Part shown: positions 8,553-16,888 of the stretch, in pieces | How positions within the stretch are numbered: position 1 is the stretch's first letter | Layout: each line of letters begins with the position of its first letter | Assembly (NCBI GenBank): GCA_021776825.1 | Contig: JAJFFG010000117.1 | Location: 1-64,000, forward strand | DNA: 64,000 nucleotides | Source: Planctomycetota bacterium | GTDB taxonomy: Bacteria; Planctomycetota; JAJSAM01; JAJVHW01 | Reading direction: 5' to 3' | Translations under genes and position numbers: made by a program | Notes under the pieces: generated by a model | What the model saw: only the letters and a program-made list of their open reading frames with translations | Databases searched by the model: none | Told to the model about the DNA's origin: nothing

Positions 8553-8653
8553 CCATACCGTCCCAGGGTCAGGCCGCCGGACTGACTCGGTTGGTCTGAC
8601 CCTGGGTCAGCGTGGCCGGAGCAAGTCGGCGGTTCGACCCTGGGACGGTATGG
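8553..8653. repeat. palindromic repeat, copy 2 (MITE/REP-like)
   Basis: Perfect 18-bp outer arms at 8553-8570 and 8636-8653, continuing imperfectly to about 28 bp, with a spacer holding a GACCCTGGGTC core. It is homologous to the element at 6098-6196, including the preceding ACTCCAT. The inner sequence has diverged while complementarity of the arms is largely kept. Confidence 0.9.
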
Positions 8654-8711
8654 AGCGTTGCTCGCGTACAACCGTCACGCATCATCCACCGGACCCGTCG
8701 GAGATCCCCCC

Positions 8712-9218
8712 ATGCTGAGCAAGAACGACGTTCGCGATTCGCTGATCCACGAGTACCAGGTCATCCAGCGGATCGTGTCCAAGCTGCCGGCGGGATGTGA
8801 GGACTACCGCATCTCGCCGACGCAGCGCTCGACGCTCGAACTGCTGCACTACCTGCTGCTCCTCGGCCCCGGCGTGATGCACGCCGCCAACGACAACGGG
8901 TTCGCCTGGTTCACCGAGAACTCTCCGAACTGCGCCTCGGTCGGGCTGGCGGACGCGCCGGTACACCTCGACGGGGCGATCGCCGAGATGAAGCACCTGT
9001 TCGACGGCTGGACCGACGACGAGTTCGCGAACCGCGCCGTCAGCATCCCGAACATGGGCGACTGGACGCTCGGGACGTGGATGCTGAACACCGCGTGCAA
9101 GTTCGTGCCGGCGTACAAGCTCCAGCTCTTCCATCACGCGAAGGCGGCCGGCAACACGGGGCTCGACACGTGGGACGCGTGGTTCGACAACGGCGAGACC
9201 GCACGCCCCCCGGCGTGA
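8712..9218 (+). CDS. DinB-like protein
   Basis: A 168-residue protein of predominantly helical character with the DinB/YfiT-type pattern: a first helix, then RSTLELLHYLLLL (about 41-53), and a late FHHAKAAG motif. DinB-superfamily four-helix bundles bind a divalent metal with three histidines and include thiol-dependent transferases. Substrate unknown. Start chosen at ATG 8712, with GGAG at 8700-8703; the frame opens earlier at 8658 but that part overlaps the end of the palindromic repeat region and is not conserved-looking. Cytoplasmic. Confidence 0.8.
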   Translation: MLSKNDVRDSLIHEYQVIQRIVSKLPAGCEDYRISPTQRSTLELLHYLLLLGPGVMHAANDNGFAWFTENSPNCASVGLADAPVHLDGAIAEMKHLFDGWTDDEFANRAVSIPNMGDWTLGTWMLNTACKFVPAYKLQLFHHAKAAGNTGLDTWDAWFDNGETARPPA

Positions 9219-9257
9219 CGCGCCGCGCTTGCGCCACGCCCTCGTGAACGCTCCGCG

Positions 9258-9785
9258 TCAGCGCTCGTTCGCGTCCGACGTCGCGCCAGCGGCCCACACG
9301 TACCAGTGCGGGTAGACGTACACCCAGTGGCCGGGCGGGAGGTCCTCGTGGCCGCTGTACGACGCTCCGGTCCAGCGGCCGTAGTTACGGAACGCGCCGT
9401 AGTAGATGTGGTCATCCGGCACCGCGATCTTGCGCAGCAGTTCGGCCGGGCCGTCGAGGACGCGGACCTTCGCGAGGGCCTCGTCCTCAGATAGCTCCTC
9501 CGGTGGCTCAGACGGAATCGGCGCGAACGGCGAGTTCGCCCCCGGCACGTAGGGAGACCAGTCCGACTCCTCGAACGTCCAGCCCGCTGGGAACTTCAAG
9601 TCGGCCCGGCCGCAGGTGGGACACGTGCGGCCAGCGTGAGGCGCCTCGGCGGTCGGTGTGGACTCGTCGATCGTCGCGTCGGTCCTTGTGGTGTCCGTCG
9701 ACGTCGTGCCCGTCGACGCGCAGGCGCCGACGAGGAGACCCGGCACGAGCACCAGAGAGAGGCGGGCAATGGTTCGGATGCGCAT
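9258..9785 (-). CDS. lipoprotein with a CxxC motif
   Basis: A 175-residue lipoprotein: lipobox LLVGAC near residue 21, a Thr/Asp-rich linker, a single CPTCG (CxxC) just after the linker, and an aromatic-rich C-terminal part (HIYYGAFRNYGRW, WVYVYPHWYVW). No known domain was recognised; the aromatic stretch suggests a small beta sandwich or carbohydrate contact surface (inference). ATG 9785 is preceded by AAGGAG with 5-nt spacing, which rules out the upstream in-frame start at 9872. It is the last of four same-strand secreted genes (13879 to 9258). Confidence 0.82.
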   Translation of the reverse strand: MRIRTIARLSLVLVPGLLVGACASTGTTSTDTTRTDATIDESTPTAEAPHAGRTCPTCGRADLKFPAGWTFEESDWSPYVPGANSPFAPIPSEPPEELSEDEALAKVRVLDGPAELLRKIAVPDDHIYYGAFRNYGRWTGASYSGHEDLPPGHWVYVYPHWYVWAAGATSDANER

Positions 9786-9980
9786 AGCTACTCCTTGGGA
9801 CGGTTCCCGACCCTCCGCTGAGCTGCGGAGACCGCGGCACCTCCACAACGATCTGTCCTCGACGCCGTCCACTCCTTCGCGCCGAGTCGCGCGACGGCGT
9901 CGCTGACTCTGAGTCTCCGGGGAAATCGCACGCCGTGGGCGCGGGTCGCCGGCCCCGACGATGCCCCGGTCGGCGCGCCG

Positions 9981-10607
9981 TCAGCGCGACTGCGTCAGGA
10001 CGAAGTGCACCTCGAACTCGTCGGCCTCGACGTCGCTCAGATCGACCTCGCGTGGCTCGTGCTGGTAGCTCGTGTTGATGCTCAGCACCTCGATCAACTC
10101 GCGCGGCGCCCGCGTCGCGAAGCGTCCGGTGGCATCGGTCCCGAACCCGACGTATCTCCCACCGCTGAGGCTGGCCTTGCGGACGTTGCCGTCGCCTTCG
10201 TTGAGCGGCCGCAGCGAGCCGTCCTTGTCCTTCCAGAGGACCGTGCCGTGGAGCTGGATCCAGTGCGTCGGCTGAAGTCGGACATCGACCTCGAGCCGGC
10301 CGTCCTTGGCCACGAAGTCCTCCTCGAACAGCTCGTACGCGTGTTGCAGGTCCGGAATGCGCAGTCGGATCTCCGGCGCCGGCATCTCGAGTTCGAACGT
10401 CGTTTCGCTGTTCGGCTTCAGCGAGACCTGATGCTCGGTTGCGTCGTTGAACGCGTGGACGAAGATCCGGTCACGCGACACGGGCTCGCCCGTCTCGGCG
10501 TCGATCAGTCTGCCGGTGACGCGCACCGTGCCTGGCTCTGCGGCGCAACCGACGAGCAGCAGCGCCGCGGCCGCGAACGCGATGCCGAGTCCCATTGTGC
10601 GGATCAT
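9981..10607 (-). CDS. lipoprotein with carboxypeptidase-regulatory-like fold
   Basis: A 208-residue lipoprotein (lipobox LLVGC, Cys near residue 21). It begins its mature part with VRVTGRLIDAETGEPVSRDRIFVHAF, the typical opening of a transthyretin-like carboxypeptidase regulatory domain. A second beta-rich unit (about 100-170) has WIQLHGTVLWKDKDG and GFGTDATGRFATRAP. Such domains are common in planctomycete envelope proteins and have no enzymatic activity. The start is supported by AGGAGG 6 nt before the ATG. It lies 38 bp after the HEAT-repeat gene at 10646 and is probably co-transcribed with it. Confidence 0.88.
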   Translation of the reverse strand: MIRTMGLGIAFAAAALLLVGCAAEPGTVRVTGRLIDAETGEPVSRDRIFVHAFNDATEHQVSLKPNSETTFELEMPAPEIRLRIPDLQHAYELFEEDFVAKDGRLEVDVRLQPTHWIQLHGTVLWKDKDGSLRPLNEGDGNVRKASLSGGRYVGFGTDATGRFATRAPRELIEVLSINTSYQHEPREVDLSDVEADEFEVHFVLTQSR

Positions 10608-10645
10608 CGGTTGCCTCCTGTGCTGTCACGTGCGCGAGTGGCGCG

Positions 10646-11797
10646 TCAGTCGTCCTGCAGCGGCGAGAGACGCTCGAGCGCGTTCTCGCAGCAGTCGAGT
10701 AGCGAGTGGTCCTTTGGCAGGACGGTAGACCAGGTCCAGCGGACGCTGCGGATCAGGTCCAGAGAGGACGGCTCGCGGATAAGGCTGAGAGCGTAGACCG
10801 CGGAGGCCATCTCGTGGAGGCGTCGTGAAACGTCCGGTCCATCGAGCGCGTCGTTGCGATCTTCGGCGGCCTTCGCGACCGAGGCGAGCGCTGCGTTGTG
10901 CGAGTCGAGGAAGCGGATCAGCGCCGGCGCTGCTCGCTTCGAGCCGATATGACCGAGCATCTCGAGCACCAGCGTGCGGCGACTCTCGTACAGACCGGAG
11001 TCGTCGAGCAGCGCGATCAGATACGGCACCGCGGTCTCGCCGGTCGCCTCGATGGCATCGCCCGCCTCGTCGAGGCCGCAGTAGAGGACGTACGAGGCGA
11101 AGTAGGGGAGTAGGCGCTCAACGCGGCGGGCGGGGTCGGGGTCGGCGATGGCGGCCTGCACGGCCCGATGACGCAGATACGGCAGCACGCGTCCGGCCTC
11201 GTCGGGGTGCTCCTGCACGTAGAGTCGAAGCGCCGCCTCGGGGTCGTCCTGGAGGTAGAGCTCGAGGTAGCTGAGGCGCTCGAGCGGCTGGACGTCGGTC
11301 GGGTCCACGATCCCGAGCATCTCCTTCGGATCGACGACTCCCGTGCCGCCGGCGTGTCCGCGACGGAGAAGCCAGACGTGGTCCTCCCGCACGTCGTCGA
11401 CCTCGTCGCGGAATCCGTGGCGCAGCGTGCTGCCGACGATCTCGATGACTCCGTCTTCGCGGTCCTGCAGATTGACGAGGTTCCCGTCCTGCGCCCACTT
11501 CCCGCCCACGCATGGCGTCAGGCCGTAGTGCAGGATCACGCGATGCTCGCCGGCGGTGAGCTCGCCCTTGATCGTCCGCTTCACCACGATCGTCACGTGG
11601 TGCTCCCAGCTCCTGCCATGGGACGGTTTCTTCGCCGTGTGCGGGACGTACTTGATCGAGCCGGGCTTGATCGTTGCCACGACGATCGCGTCCGCGCGCT
11701 CGACGACCTCTCCGTCGGCGCTGGGCGACCAGATCTCACCGTTCGCGAGTGTCGCGGCAGTCAGGAGAACGAGAGCGGAGACGAGCGTTCGCAGCAT
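10646..11797 (-). CDS. secreted HEAT-repeat protein
   Basis: A 383-residue exported protein: signal peptide (about 1-20), a beta-rich N-terminal domain (25-160, VVATIKPGS, HHVTIVVKRTIKGEL), then helical repeats of HEAT type (about 210-375, for example AVPYLIALLDD and APALIRFLDSHNAALASVAKAA). The N-terminal segment resembles that of the protein at 56609, which also begins with a VVATVT-like strand after its signal peptide. AGGAG lies 6 nt before the ATG. HEAT arrays are protein-protein scaffolds; partner unknown. Confidence 0.85.
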   Translation of the reverse strand: MLRTLVSALVLLTAATLANGEIWSPSADGEVVERADAIVVATIKPGSIKYVPHTAKKPSHGRSWEHHVTIVVKRTIKGELTAGEHRVILHYGLTPCVGGKWAQDGNLVNLQDREDGVIEIVGSTLRHGFRDEVDDVREDHVWLLRRGHAGGTGVVDPKEMLGIVDPTDVQPLERLSYLELYLQDDPEAALRLYVQEHPDEAGRVLPYLRHRAVQAAIADPDPARRVERLLPYFASYVLYCGLDEAGDAIEATGETAVPYLIALLDDSGLYESRRTLVLEMLGHIGSKRAAPALIRFLDSHNAALASVAKAAEDRNDALDGPDVSRRLHEMASAVYALSLIREPSSLDLIRSVRWTWSTVLPKDHSLLDCCENALERLSPLQDD

Positions 11798-11921
11798 GAC
11801 GGGCTCCTGGTCTGACGGGGCCGGGCGCGGTGCGGCGACCGTTCGCGCGCTCCACCGACAGCGTAAGGGACCTGCGACGGTGCGCTGTCACGCGTACGCA
11901 CCTCGTGCGTCCAACGCGGGC

Positions 11922-12470
11922 ATGGAGACCCGGCCCAACGGACGAGCGCCCGCGAACCCGCGTCGTGCGCTGCTTCGTCCGGTCGACGACGCGCTGCGTG
12001 CACGCGTACGGCGCGTTGCGATGGGCTGCGCGATCGCAGCGGTGACGGTGGGGCTCCTCGGGGCGCCGGTCGCCGAGCCGGCGAACTGTACGGGGTGGGT
12101 CGAGCGGCTCGTGTCGGCGGTCGACGTCTCGGGTGCCGCGACGCGACTCGCGAGCGCGATGTGGCCGCTGGTCGACTCGCCCGCCGGAGACCGGTGGACG
12201 ACCGTTCCCTCCAATCCACCGCTCGCTCAGCGCGCAGCGCACATGCCGCCCCATGCAGCCGTACGCGTGCTGCACGCCGCCGCCGCGACGCGGTCGGCGT
12301 CGGTAATCCGTCTCGAACGCGCTGAGCGCGACGGCCTGATCCGCTACTTGGTCGTGACTCGGCGTACCGACGCGTTGCGGTTGAGAGCGAAGGCGCTGAC
12401 AGTCCAGGTCCCGGGGCCTGTGACGTGGAAGGTCACGGTGCCGGTCGCCGTCGCGCGGCGGACCTCGTAG
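11922..12470 (+). CDS. possible membrane-anchored protein overlapping the C25 peptidase gene
   Basis: A 182-residue frame on the plus strand, of which the first 420 nt fill an otherwise empty gap. It has a basic N-terminus, one hydrophobic segment (about 28-47, VAMGCAIAAVTVGLLGAP) and a plausible globular tail. Third positions are mostly G or C. The last 127 nt are antisense to the 3' end of the C25 peptidase gene, an unusually long convergent overlap, and no Shine-Dalgarno sequence is clear. It could be a chance frame in GC-rich DNA; if so, 11798-12343 is a 546-bp gap in which I see nothing else. Confidence 0.38.
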   Translation: METRPNGRAPANPRRALLRPVDDALRARVRRVAMGCAIAAVTVGLLGAPVAEPANCTGWVERLVSAVDVSGAATRLASAMWPLVDSPAGDRWTTVPSNPPLAQRAAHMPPHAAVRVLHAAAATRSASVIRLERAERDGLIRYLVVTRRTDALRLRAKALTVQVPGPVTWKVTVPVAVARRTS

Positions 12471-13879
12471 CGCTCGGCTCCGTCCCACACGCAGACATCG
12501 CAGCCGGCCACTCGACCGACCGTGATCGTGCCGGCATCCGTCGTCACCTCCGCTGCGATGGCGGTTGGCGTCGCGGCGCGCGGGTCGAGCGAGGGATCGC
12601 CGAGCAGGTTCAACTCGCACTGCACGAAGTGGTAGCCATCCGTCTTTCGCGCGTCCGGCTCCATCGCGCGCTTCGCAGCCTGGAACGCCTCGCCGAGCGT
12701 CTTGCTCTCCGTCAACGCGTTGCGCCAGAAGTGCGTCAGCGTCGCGGTCGTCCCGTCCATCTTGCCCTCGGTCATCATCAGCCGCATGTCCGAGCGCTGG
12801 TGGAACACCGGGATGCCCTCGCGCGACGGCGCGACGATGGCGATGGCTCCGCCCTTCGCACGCCGCAGCATCGACTCGCTGATCGCCGGGTCCTTGCCGC
12901 TGTCGTACTCGCCGGTCCAGCACGAGACGGTCGTGATGATCGGGTAGGCGCTCTCGTTCTTCAGTTTCTTCACCGTCTGTGCGGTGATGGTCGACCTGTC
13001 CTCGAGCACCCACAGGTTGTTGAACCCGTGGCCGTGCATGTGCATCTTCGCGACGTGGCTCCCGTTGATCATCTCGATCCAGTTGGCCGGCGTCAGGTCG
13101 TGGTCGCCGCCCGAGTCGGAGTCCCACGGAGTCTGGTTCGCGAAGTAGCGCTGCACGTCGCCGGTCGCCCACGCATCGCCGAGCGACGCGATGCTCGTGT
13201 TGAGCTTCGGGTACGCACCGGGCTCCGGACACGCATAGATCATCCGCGTCGCGAAGGCGTCGGTCGGGTAGTCCCCCTCGTAGTCGATCACCTTGGCGGT
13301 GTACGCCGCGACGTCGGCAGCGGTTCGCACCGGGATGCGCCCGATCGAGACGTCGCCGTTCGTGTACTCGACCGCCTCCATGTCGTCGCTGAAGCGACCG
13401 TAGATGCCGTCGTCGTTCGCGTCCCAATCGCCCTTGCTGAGGTAGTAGAGGTCCGTCGGGATGTTGTCGTACTTGAAGAAGTCGCGATGGTGCGTGTCGC
13501 GGTCGGGGACCTGACCGGTCCCGTCGGTTCCCGAGTCGCCGCCCAAGACGATCCAGCGCGTGTGCTGGTCGTCGATGTGTGCGAGGCAGCAGGCCCGGAT
13601 CTTCTGCTGGATGTCGTCCCCCTCGAACTGTGCGGCGACCTCCGTGAGCGTCAGGATCTTCGTGGGGCGACCGGTCTGCGTCTTCCACTCGGCGAACGGC
13701 TTCCACGCCGCGGCGAGCTCGTCGCTCGAGATGAGGAGGATGTCGGCGCGATCCGCGAGGCCCGAGATCAGCGGAGCGGTCTCCGGTGGCGCGGCCACGG
13801 GCTCGTCCGAGTCCGTCGCGTATGCGAGCGAGGCCACGGCGGCCAGCCCGATCAGAAATCCCAACGACCGCTCGATCAT
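12344..13879 (-). CDS. peptidase family C25 (gingipain-like) secreted cysteine protease
   Basis: A 511-residue exported protein with a signal peptide (1-21). A Rossmann-like caspase/gingipain fold contains the C25 dyad: His in MHMHGHGFNN (about residues 279-287) and Cys in TTVSCWTGEYD (C320). Upstream hallmarks are DILLISSDELAAAWKPFAEW, WIVLGGDSG, and VSIGRIPVRTAADV. The C-terminal 90 residues form an immunoglobulin-like beta domain. C25 enzymes are clan CD proteases; some act in self-processing or type IX-like secretion, but no sorting domain is recognisable here. ATG 13879 follows GGAGGAG at good spacing and is preferred over 13906. Sub-specificity is not predictable. Confidence 0.93.
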   Translation of the reverse strand: MIERSLGFLIGLAAVASLAYATDSDEPVAAPPETAPLISGLADRADILLISSDELAAAWKPFAEWKTQTGRPTKILTLTEVAAQFEGDDIQQKIRACCLAHIDDQHTRWIVLGGDSGTDGTGQVPDRDTHHRDFFKYDNIPTDLYYLSKGDWDANDDGIYGRFSDDMEAVEYTNGDVSIGRIPVRTAADVAAYTAKVIDYEGDYPTDAFATRMIYACPEPGAYPKLNTSIASLGDAWATGDVQRYFANQTPWDSDSGGDHDLTPANWIEMINGSHVAKMHMHGHGFNNLWVLEDRSTITAQTVKKLKNESAYPIITTVSCWTGEYDSGKDPAISESMLRRAKGGAIAIVAPSREGIPVFHQRSDMRLMMTEGKMDGTTATLTHFWRNALTESKTLGEAFQAAKRAMEPDARKTDGYHFVQCELNLLGDPSLDPRAATPTAIAAEVTTDAGTITVGRVAGCDVCVWDGAERYEVRRATATGTVTFHVTGPGTWTVSAFALNRNASVRRVTTK

Positions 13880-13995
13880 CCCGATCTCCTCCCGCGTCCG
13901 CGCCACGTCCGGCGCGCCCTCACACTATCGCTCTCGGACGCGCGAGCGTCCTTCCGCGTTCCGTGGGGCGCATCGGTGGCTGCCCAGAACGCGCC

Positions 13996-15081
13996 TCAGC
14001 GTTCGAGGAGTGAACGGAAGGCGGACGCGATGTCGTCGTCGGCGACGTCCAGGACGGCCTCGCCCACGTACAGCTCGAACATCGACTGAGTGGGGAGATC
14101 TGTAGGGCGCGCCCCGCCGAAGAGCCACAGACCCGTCGCCTCGGCAACGCGATCACGCGCGACGACGGCGTCGGCCGGGGCGAGGTCGAGGACGACGTGC
14201 ATCATGTTCACCTGCGGCGGGTCGGGGAGGAGATGCAGGCCCGGGATGCCCGCCAGCGCCGCCGCCAGGGAGCGTGCCCTCTCGAGGTACACCGGGAACC
14301 GCGGGAGCTGCGCATCGAGACGGCTGGCCGCCGACGCCACGTTCGGAAGCAGCGTGTAGAGGTTGCCGCCCATCCGGCGCTGCCAGACCTGCGCCTCCGC
14401 GACGAAGTCCGCCGGGCCGAGGAGCATCGCGCCCGGGAGCGCCCCGATGCCCTTGTAGAACGAGACGTAGATGGAGTCGAACAGGGCGGCGATCTCGTCG
14501 AACGGGCGGTCGTACGCAGCCTGGGCCTCCCAGATGCGAGCGCCGTCGAGGTGCAGCCGCGTGCCGCGCTCGCGGGCCAGGTCGCAGAGCGCGACGAGCT
14601 CCTCCCACGTCGGGAGCTGACCTCCGTTTTCGCGCGTCGGCAGCTCGATGAGCAGAGCGCAGAGCGGTTCCGCGATCGCGGCCAGATCCTCCGCCAGCAT
14701 GACGCGGCGCGCCGGGCCGACGAGCGTCGCCCGCAGGCCGAACACGTGGCTGTAGCCTCGCTCTTCGTGGATCTCGACGTGGCTCGTCGGATGCATCCCG
14801 AAGTGTCCGCCCAGACCGCACCACGCCCGCATGGCGATGCCCTGCGCCAGGGTGCCGCTCGGGAGGAAGCGCGCGGCTTCGGTGCCGAAGAGCGTGGCGA
14901 GCCGCGTCTCAAAGCCCTCGATGAACTCGCCGGCACCGTAGACGTCCTGGCGCACCTCGTTCTCGGAGCACCATGCTGCAACATGGGCCATCTCGGCGAC
15001 GGCGTCCGGAGTGCCGTGTGCGTGGAGCACGCGGCAGCGATCGCGCAGCCAGCGACGGCGGGTCGTCAGATCGTCGCTCAT
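13996..15081 (-). CDS. threonine aldolase family PLP enzyme
   Basis: A 361-residue cytoplasmic enzyme of the beta-eliminating lyase / threonine aldolase family (fold type I). It shows RFLPSGTLAQ near the cofactor site, LHLDGARIWEA (D179 is the PLP-nitrogen aspartate) and VSFYKGIGALPGAML, with K210 as the Schiff-base lysine. Threonine aldolases cleave L-threonine or L-allo-threonine to glycine and acetaldehyde. The sequence departs from the classical LtaE pattern at the N-terminus, so a related beta-hydroxy-amino-acid substrate is possible. The ATG at 15081 follows GAGGA. It is divergent from the VWA-like gene at 15182 and is one of few metabolic genes in the window. Confidence 0.88.
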   Translation of the reverse strand: MSDDLTTRRRWLRDRCRVLHAHGTPDAVAEMAHVAAWCSENEVRQDVYGAGEFIEGFETRLATLFGTEAARFLPSGTLAQGIAMRAWCGLGGHFGMHPTSHVEIHEERGYSHVFGLRATLVGPARRVMLAEDLAAIAEPLCALLIELPTRENGGQLPTWEELVALCDLARERGTRLHLDGARIWEAQAAYDRPFDEIAALFDSIYVSFYKGIGALPGAMLLGPADFVAEAQVWQRRMGGNLYTLLPNVASAASRLDAQLPRFPVYLERARSLAAALAGIPGLHLLPDPPQVNMMHVVLDLAPADAVVARDRVAEATGLWLFGGARPTDLPTQSMFELYVGEAVLDVADDDIASAFRSLLER

Positions 15082-15181
15082 CGGGTCCTCGTGATCATGC
15101 GGGCAGGCTACCAGTCGGTTCGTTCGTCGGAGTCGTGTGTGGGAGTACGCGCGGCGGCGCGCGCCCCGTACGCTCTCTGTC

Positions 15182-16888
15182 ATGTCCCGTCTCCGCCGGC
15201 TGACGCCGGTCCTCCTCTGCGCGCTGGCTCTGATCGTCGCGACGCCCGCCGGTGCCGCCGACGATCCTCAGACCGCTGCCGAGTGCACCCTGCGTGGGCG
15301 TTCGCTCGATCGCAGCCTGGACGAGGTGCTCTCTCCCGCACGCGCCGGTGCCGGCAAGCCGCGCGTGCTGCTGTTCGTGATCGATGCGTCGCCGGCACTC
15401 AAGGCCGCTGGGTTCGCTCGGTCGTTCCGTCGGGCAGTGAAGAGGGCGGGGGCGAAGCTCGACACGACGACGCTCGCCGTGCTCAACGTGAAGCCGAAGG
15501 CGCGGCCCGTCACCGGCGACTCCGCCGCTGTCTCGGCCGCCGTGGACTCTCAGCTGACGGCACCGCGACGGCAGTTCTCGGACGTCTACAATGCGACGCG
15601 CCGTGGCGCGAAGTGGCTGGCCGGCAAGCGCGGGGCCCGCGAACTCGTTCTGGTGACGCTCGAGAACGGAGACGTCGAGTCCGACGTCGAGGCCGCCGTC
15701 AGCGCGCTCCGCAAGTCGAAGGTCAGTGCCTCGGTCATCGGCGCGCAGGCGTTCCTCTCCGACACGTACTGGCGGGCGCACGCGACCGACGTCCCCCGCG
15801 GGATGGACGCCCACGGGGGCGAGGCGGCGTTCACGGAGCTGCCGTGGGGCTTCCTGTTTCAGAACGCCGTGGCCAACGAGCACACGGGCAGCGGGTTCGC
15901 GACCTACGGGCTCAGCCGCCTCGCCGCGACGTCGGGCGGGCGCGTGTACCTGTTCGACGACGGGAAGAGTCGCGCTCACAAGTGCGCCGTCCAGTTCACG
16001 ACGTGCGCGTTCTGCGCAGAGGATCATCTGCCGGAAGGGACTGCGTATCAGACGGGCCGACTCGAGGGGCTGGCGCCCGTCGTCGACGCTCGTCGGAGCG
16101 CACTCGCCGTCGTCGGACGCGATCCCTACTTCCTGGCCACGCTGCGCGCGTGGGAGGAGGCCGCCGACGCGGGGCTCGTGCGGTCCATCCCATCAGTCAA
16201 GCGATCGGGATCGACGCTGAAGCTCGGCCGCGCCGGTTTCGGTTCCACGGCCGAACTCGGGCAGACGCTCTCGTTCGATCGCGAGGCGTCGAAGGCGAAG
16301 GATCTCGCCAAGACCTGCGATGCGATTGCGAAGCGACTGCGCAAGGCGATCGACGCCGTGCCGGACGCCGAGGGCGCGCCACGAATGCGGGCCAACGCCG
16401 ACACCGCGTACGCGCTCCTCCGCATCACGCGTGTGAACCTCCTGGGGTTTGCTGCCTGGTGTCGCGAGATCGGTCCGTCGATGCTGAAGAGCGCCACGCG
16501 GCCGTACGACTACCCCGAGTCCAGCCCCGTCTCCCGCGGGTTCCGACCTACGGGCATCAGCTTCAGCGGCCGTTCGTTGTGTCACGGCGTACGGCCGTTC
16601 CTACGCATGCGACTCGCGGGTGGCGATGCGTTCCGGGCGGAGCTCGAGGCGCTGGCTCCGGAGCTCGACGAACTGATGGAGCGCTACGCGAACACGCCGT
16701 ACGGGATGGCGATTCGCCGTAGCACCTTGGCGCGCTTCAACTTCGTGGGAGTTGGCACGGGGACCATCGTCACAGAGCGTGAGCGCCCCGACGAGGAGTC
16801 CGATGACACGACGACGGGCACGGACCGTCCGGAGCGCGGAAGCGCCGATGGCGGCGGTGATGACGGCCCGTCGACGGGGGACAAGTGA
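15182..16888 (+). CDS. secreted VWA-like domain protein
   Basis: A 568-residue exported protein with a signal peptide (about 1-24). Residues about 55-210 resemble a von Willebrand A domain: KPRVLLFVIDASPAL supplies a MIDAS-like DxS, followed by a long helix, GARELVLVTLENGD, and SASVIGAQAFLSD. The rest (about 220-540) is a helical region with several cysteines (KCAVQFTTCAFC). The end is Asp/Gly/Thr-rich and probably unstructured. It overlaps the downstream HEAT gene by 4 nt (GTGA), so the two products probably work together. Planctomycete genomes often pair VWA and HEAT proteins; ligand unknown. Confidence 0.83.
   Translation: MSRLRRLTPVLLCALALIVATPAGAADDPQTAAECTLRGRSLDRSLDEVLSPARAGAGKPRVLLFVIDASPALKAAGFARSFRRAVKRAGAKLDTTTLAVLNVKPKARPVTGDSAAVSAAVDSQLTAPRRQFSDVYNATRRGAKWLAGKRGARELVLVTLENGDVESDVEAAVSALRKSKVSASVIGAQAFLSDTYWRAHATDVPRGMDAHGGEAAFTELPWGFLFQNAVANEHTGSGFATYGLSRLAATSGGRVYLFDDGKSRAHKCAVQFTTCAFCAEDHLPEGTAYQTGRLEGLAPVVDARRSALAVVGRDPYFLATLRAWEEAADAGLVRSIPSVKRSGSTLKLGRAGFGSTAELGQTLSFDREASKAKDLAKTCDAIAKRLRKAIDAVPDAEGAPRMRANADTAYALLRITRVNLLGFAAWCREIGPSMLKSATRPYDYPESSPVSRGFRPTGISFSGRSLCHGVRPFLRMRLAGGDAFRAELEALAPELDELMERYANTPYGMAIRRSTLARFNFVGVGTGTIVTERERPDEESDDTTTGTDRPERGSADGGGDDGPSTGDK

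Noticed and set aside
14197..16722. Plus-strand 841-codon open frame over threonine aldolase and the VWA-like gene
   Set aside because: Crosses the antisense of a PLP enzyme and then an out-of-frame reading of the VWA-like gene.
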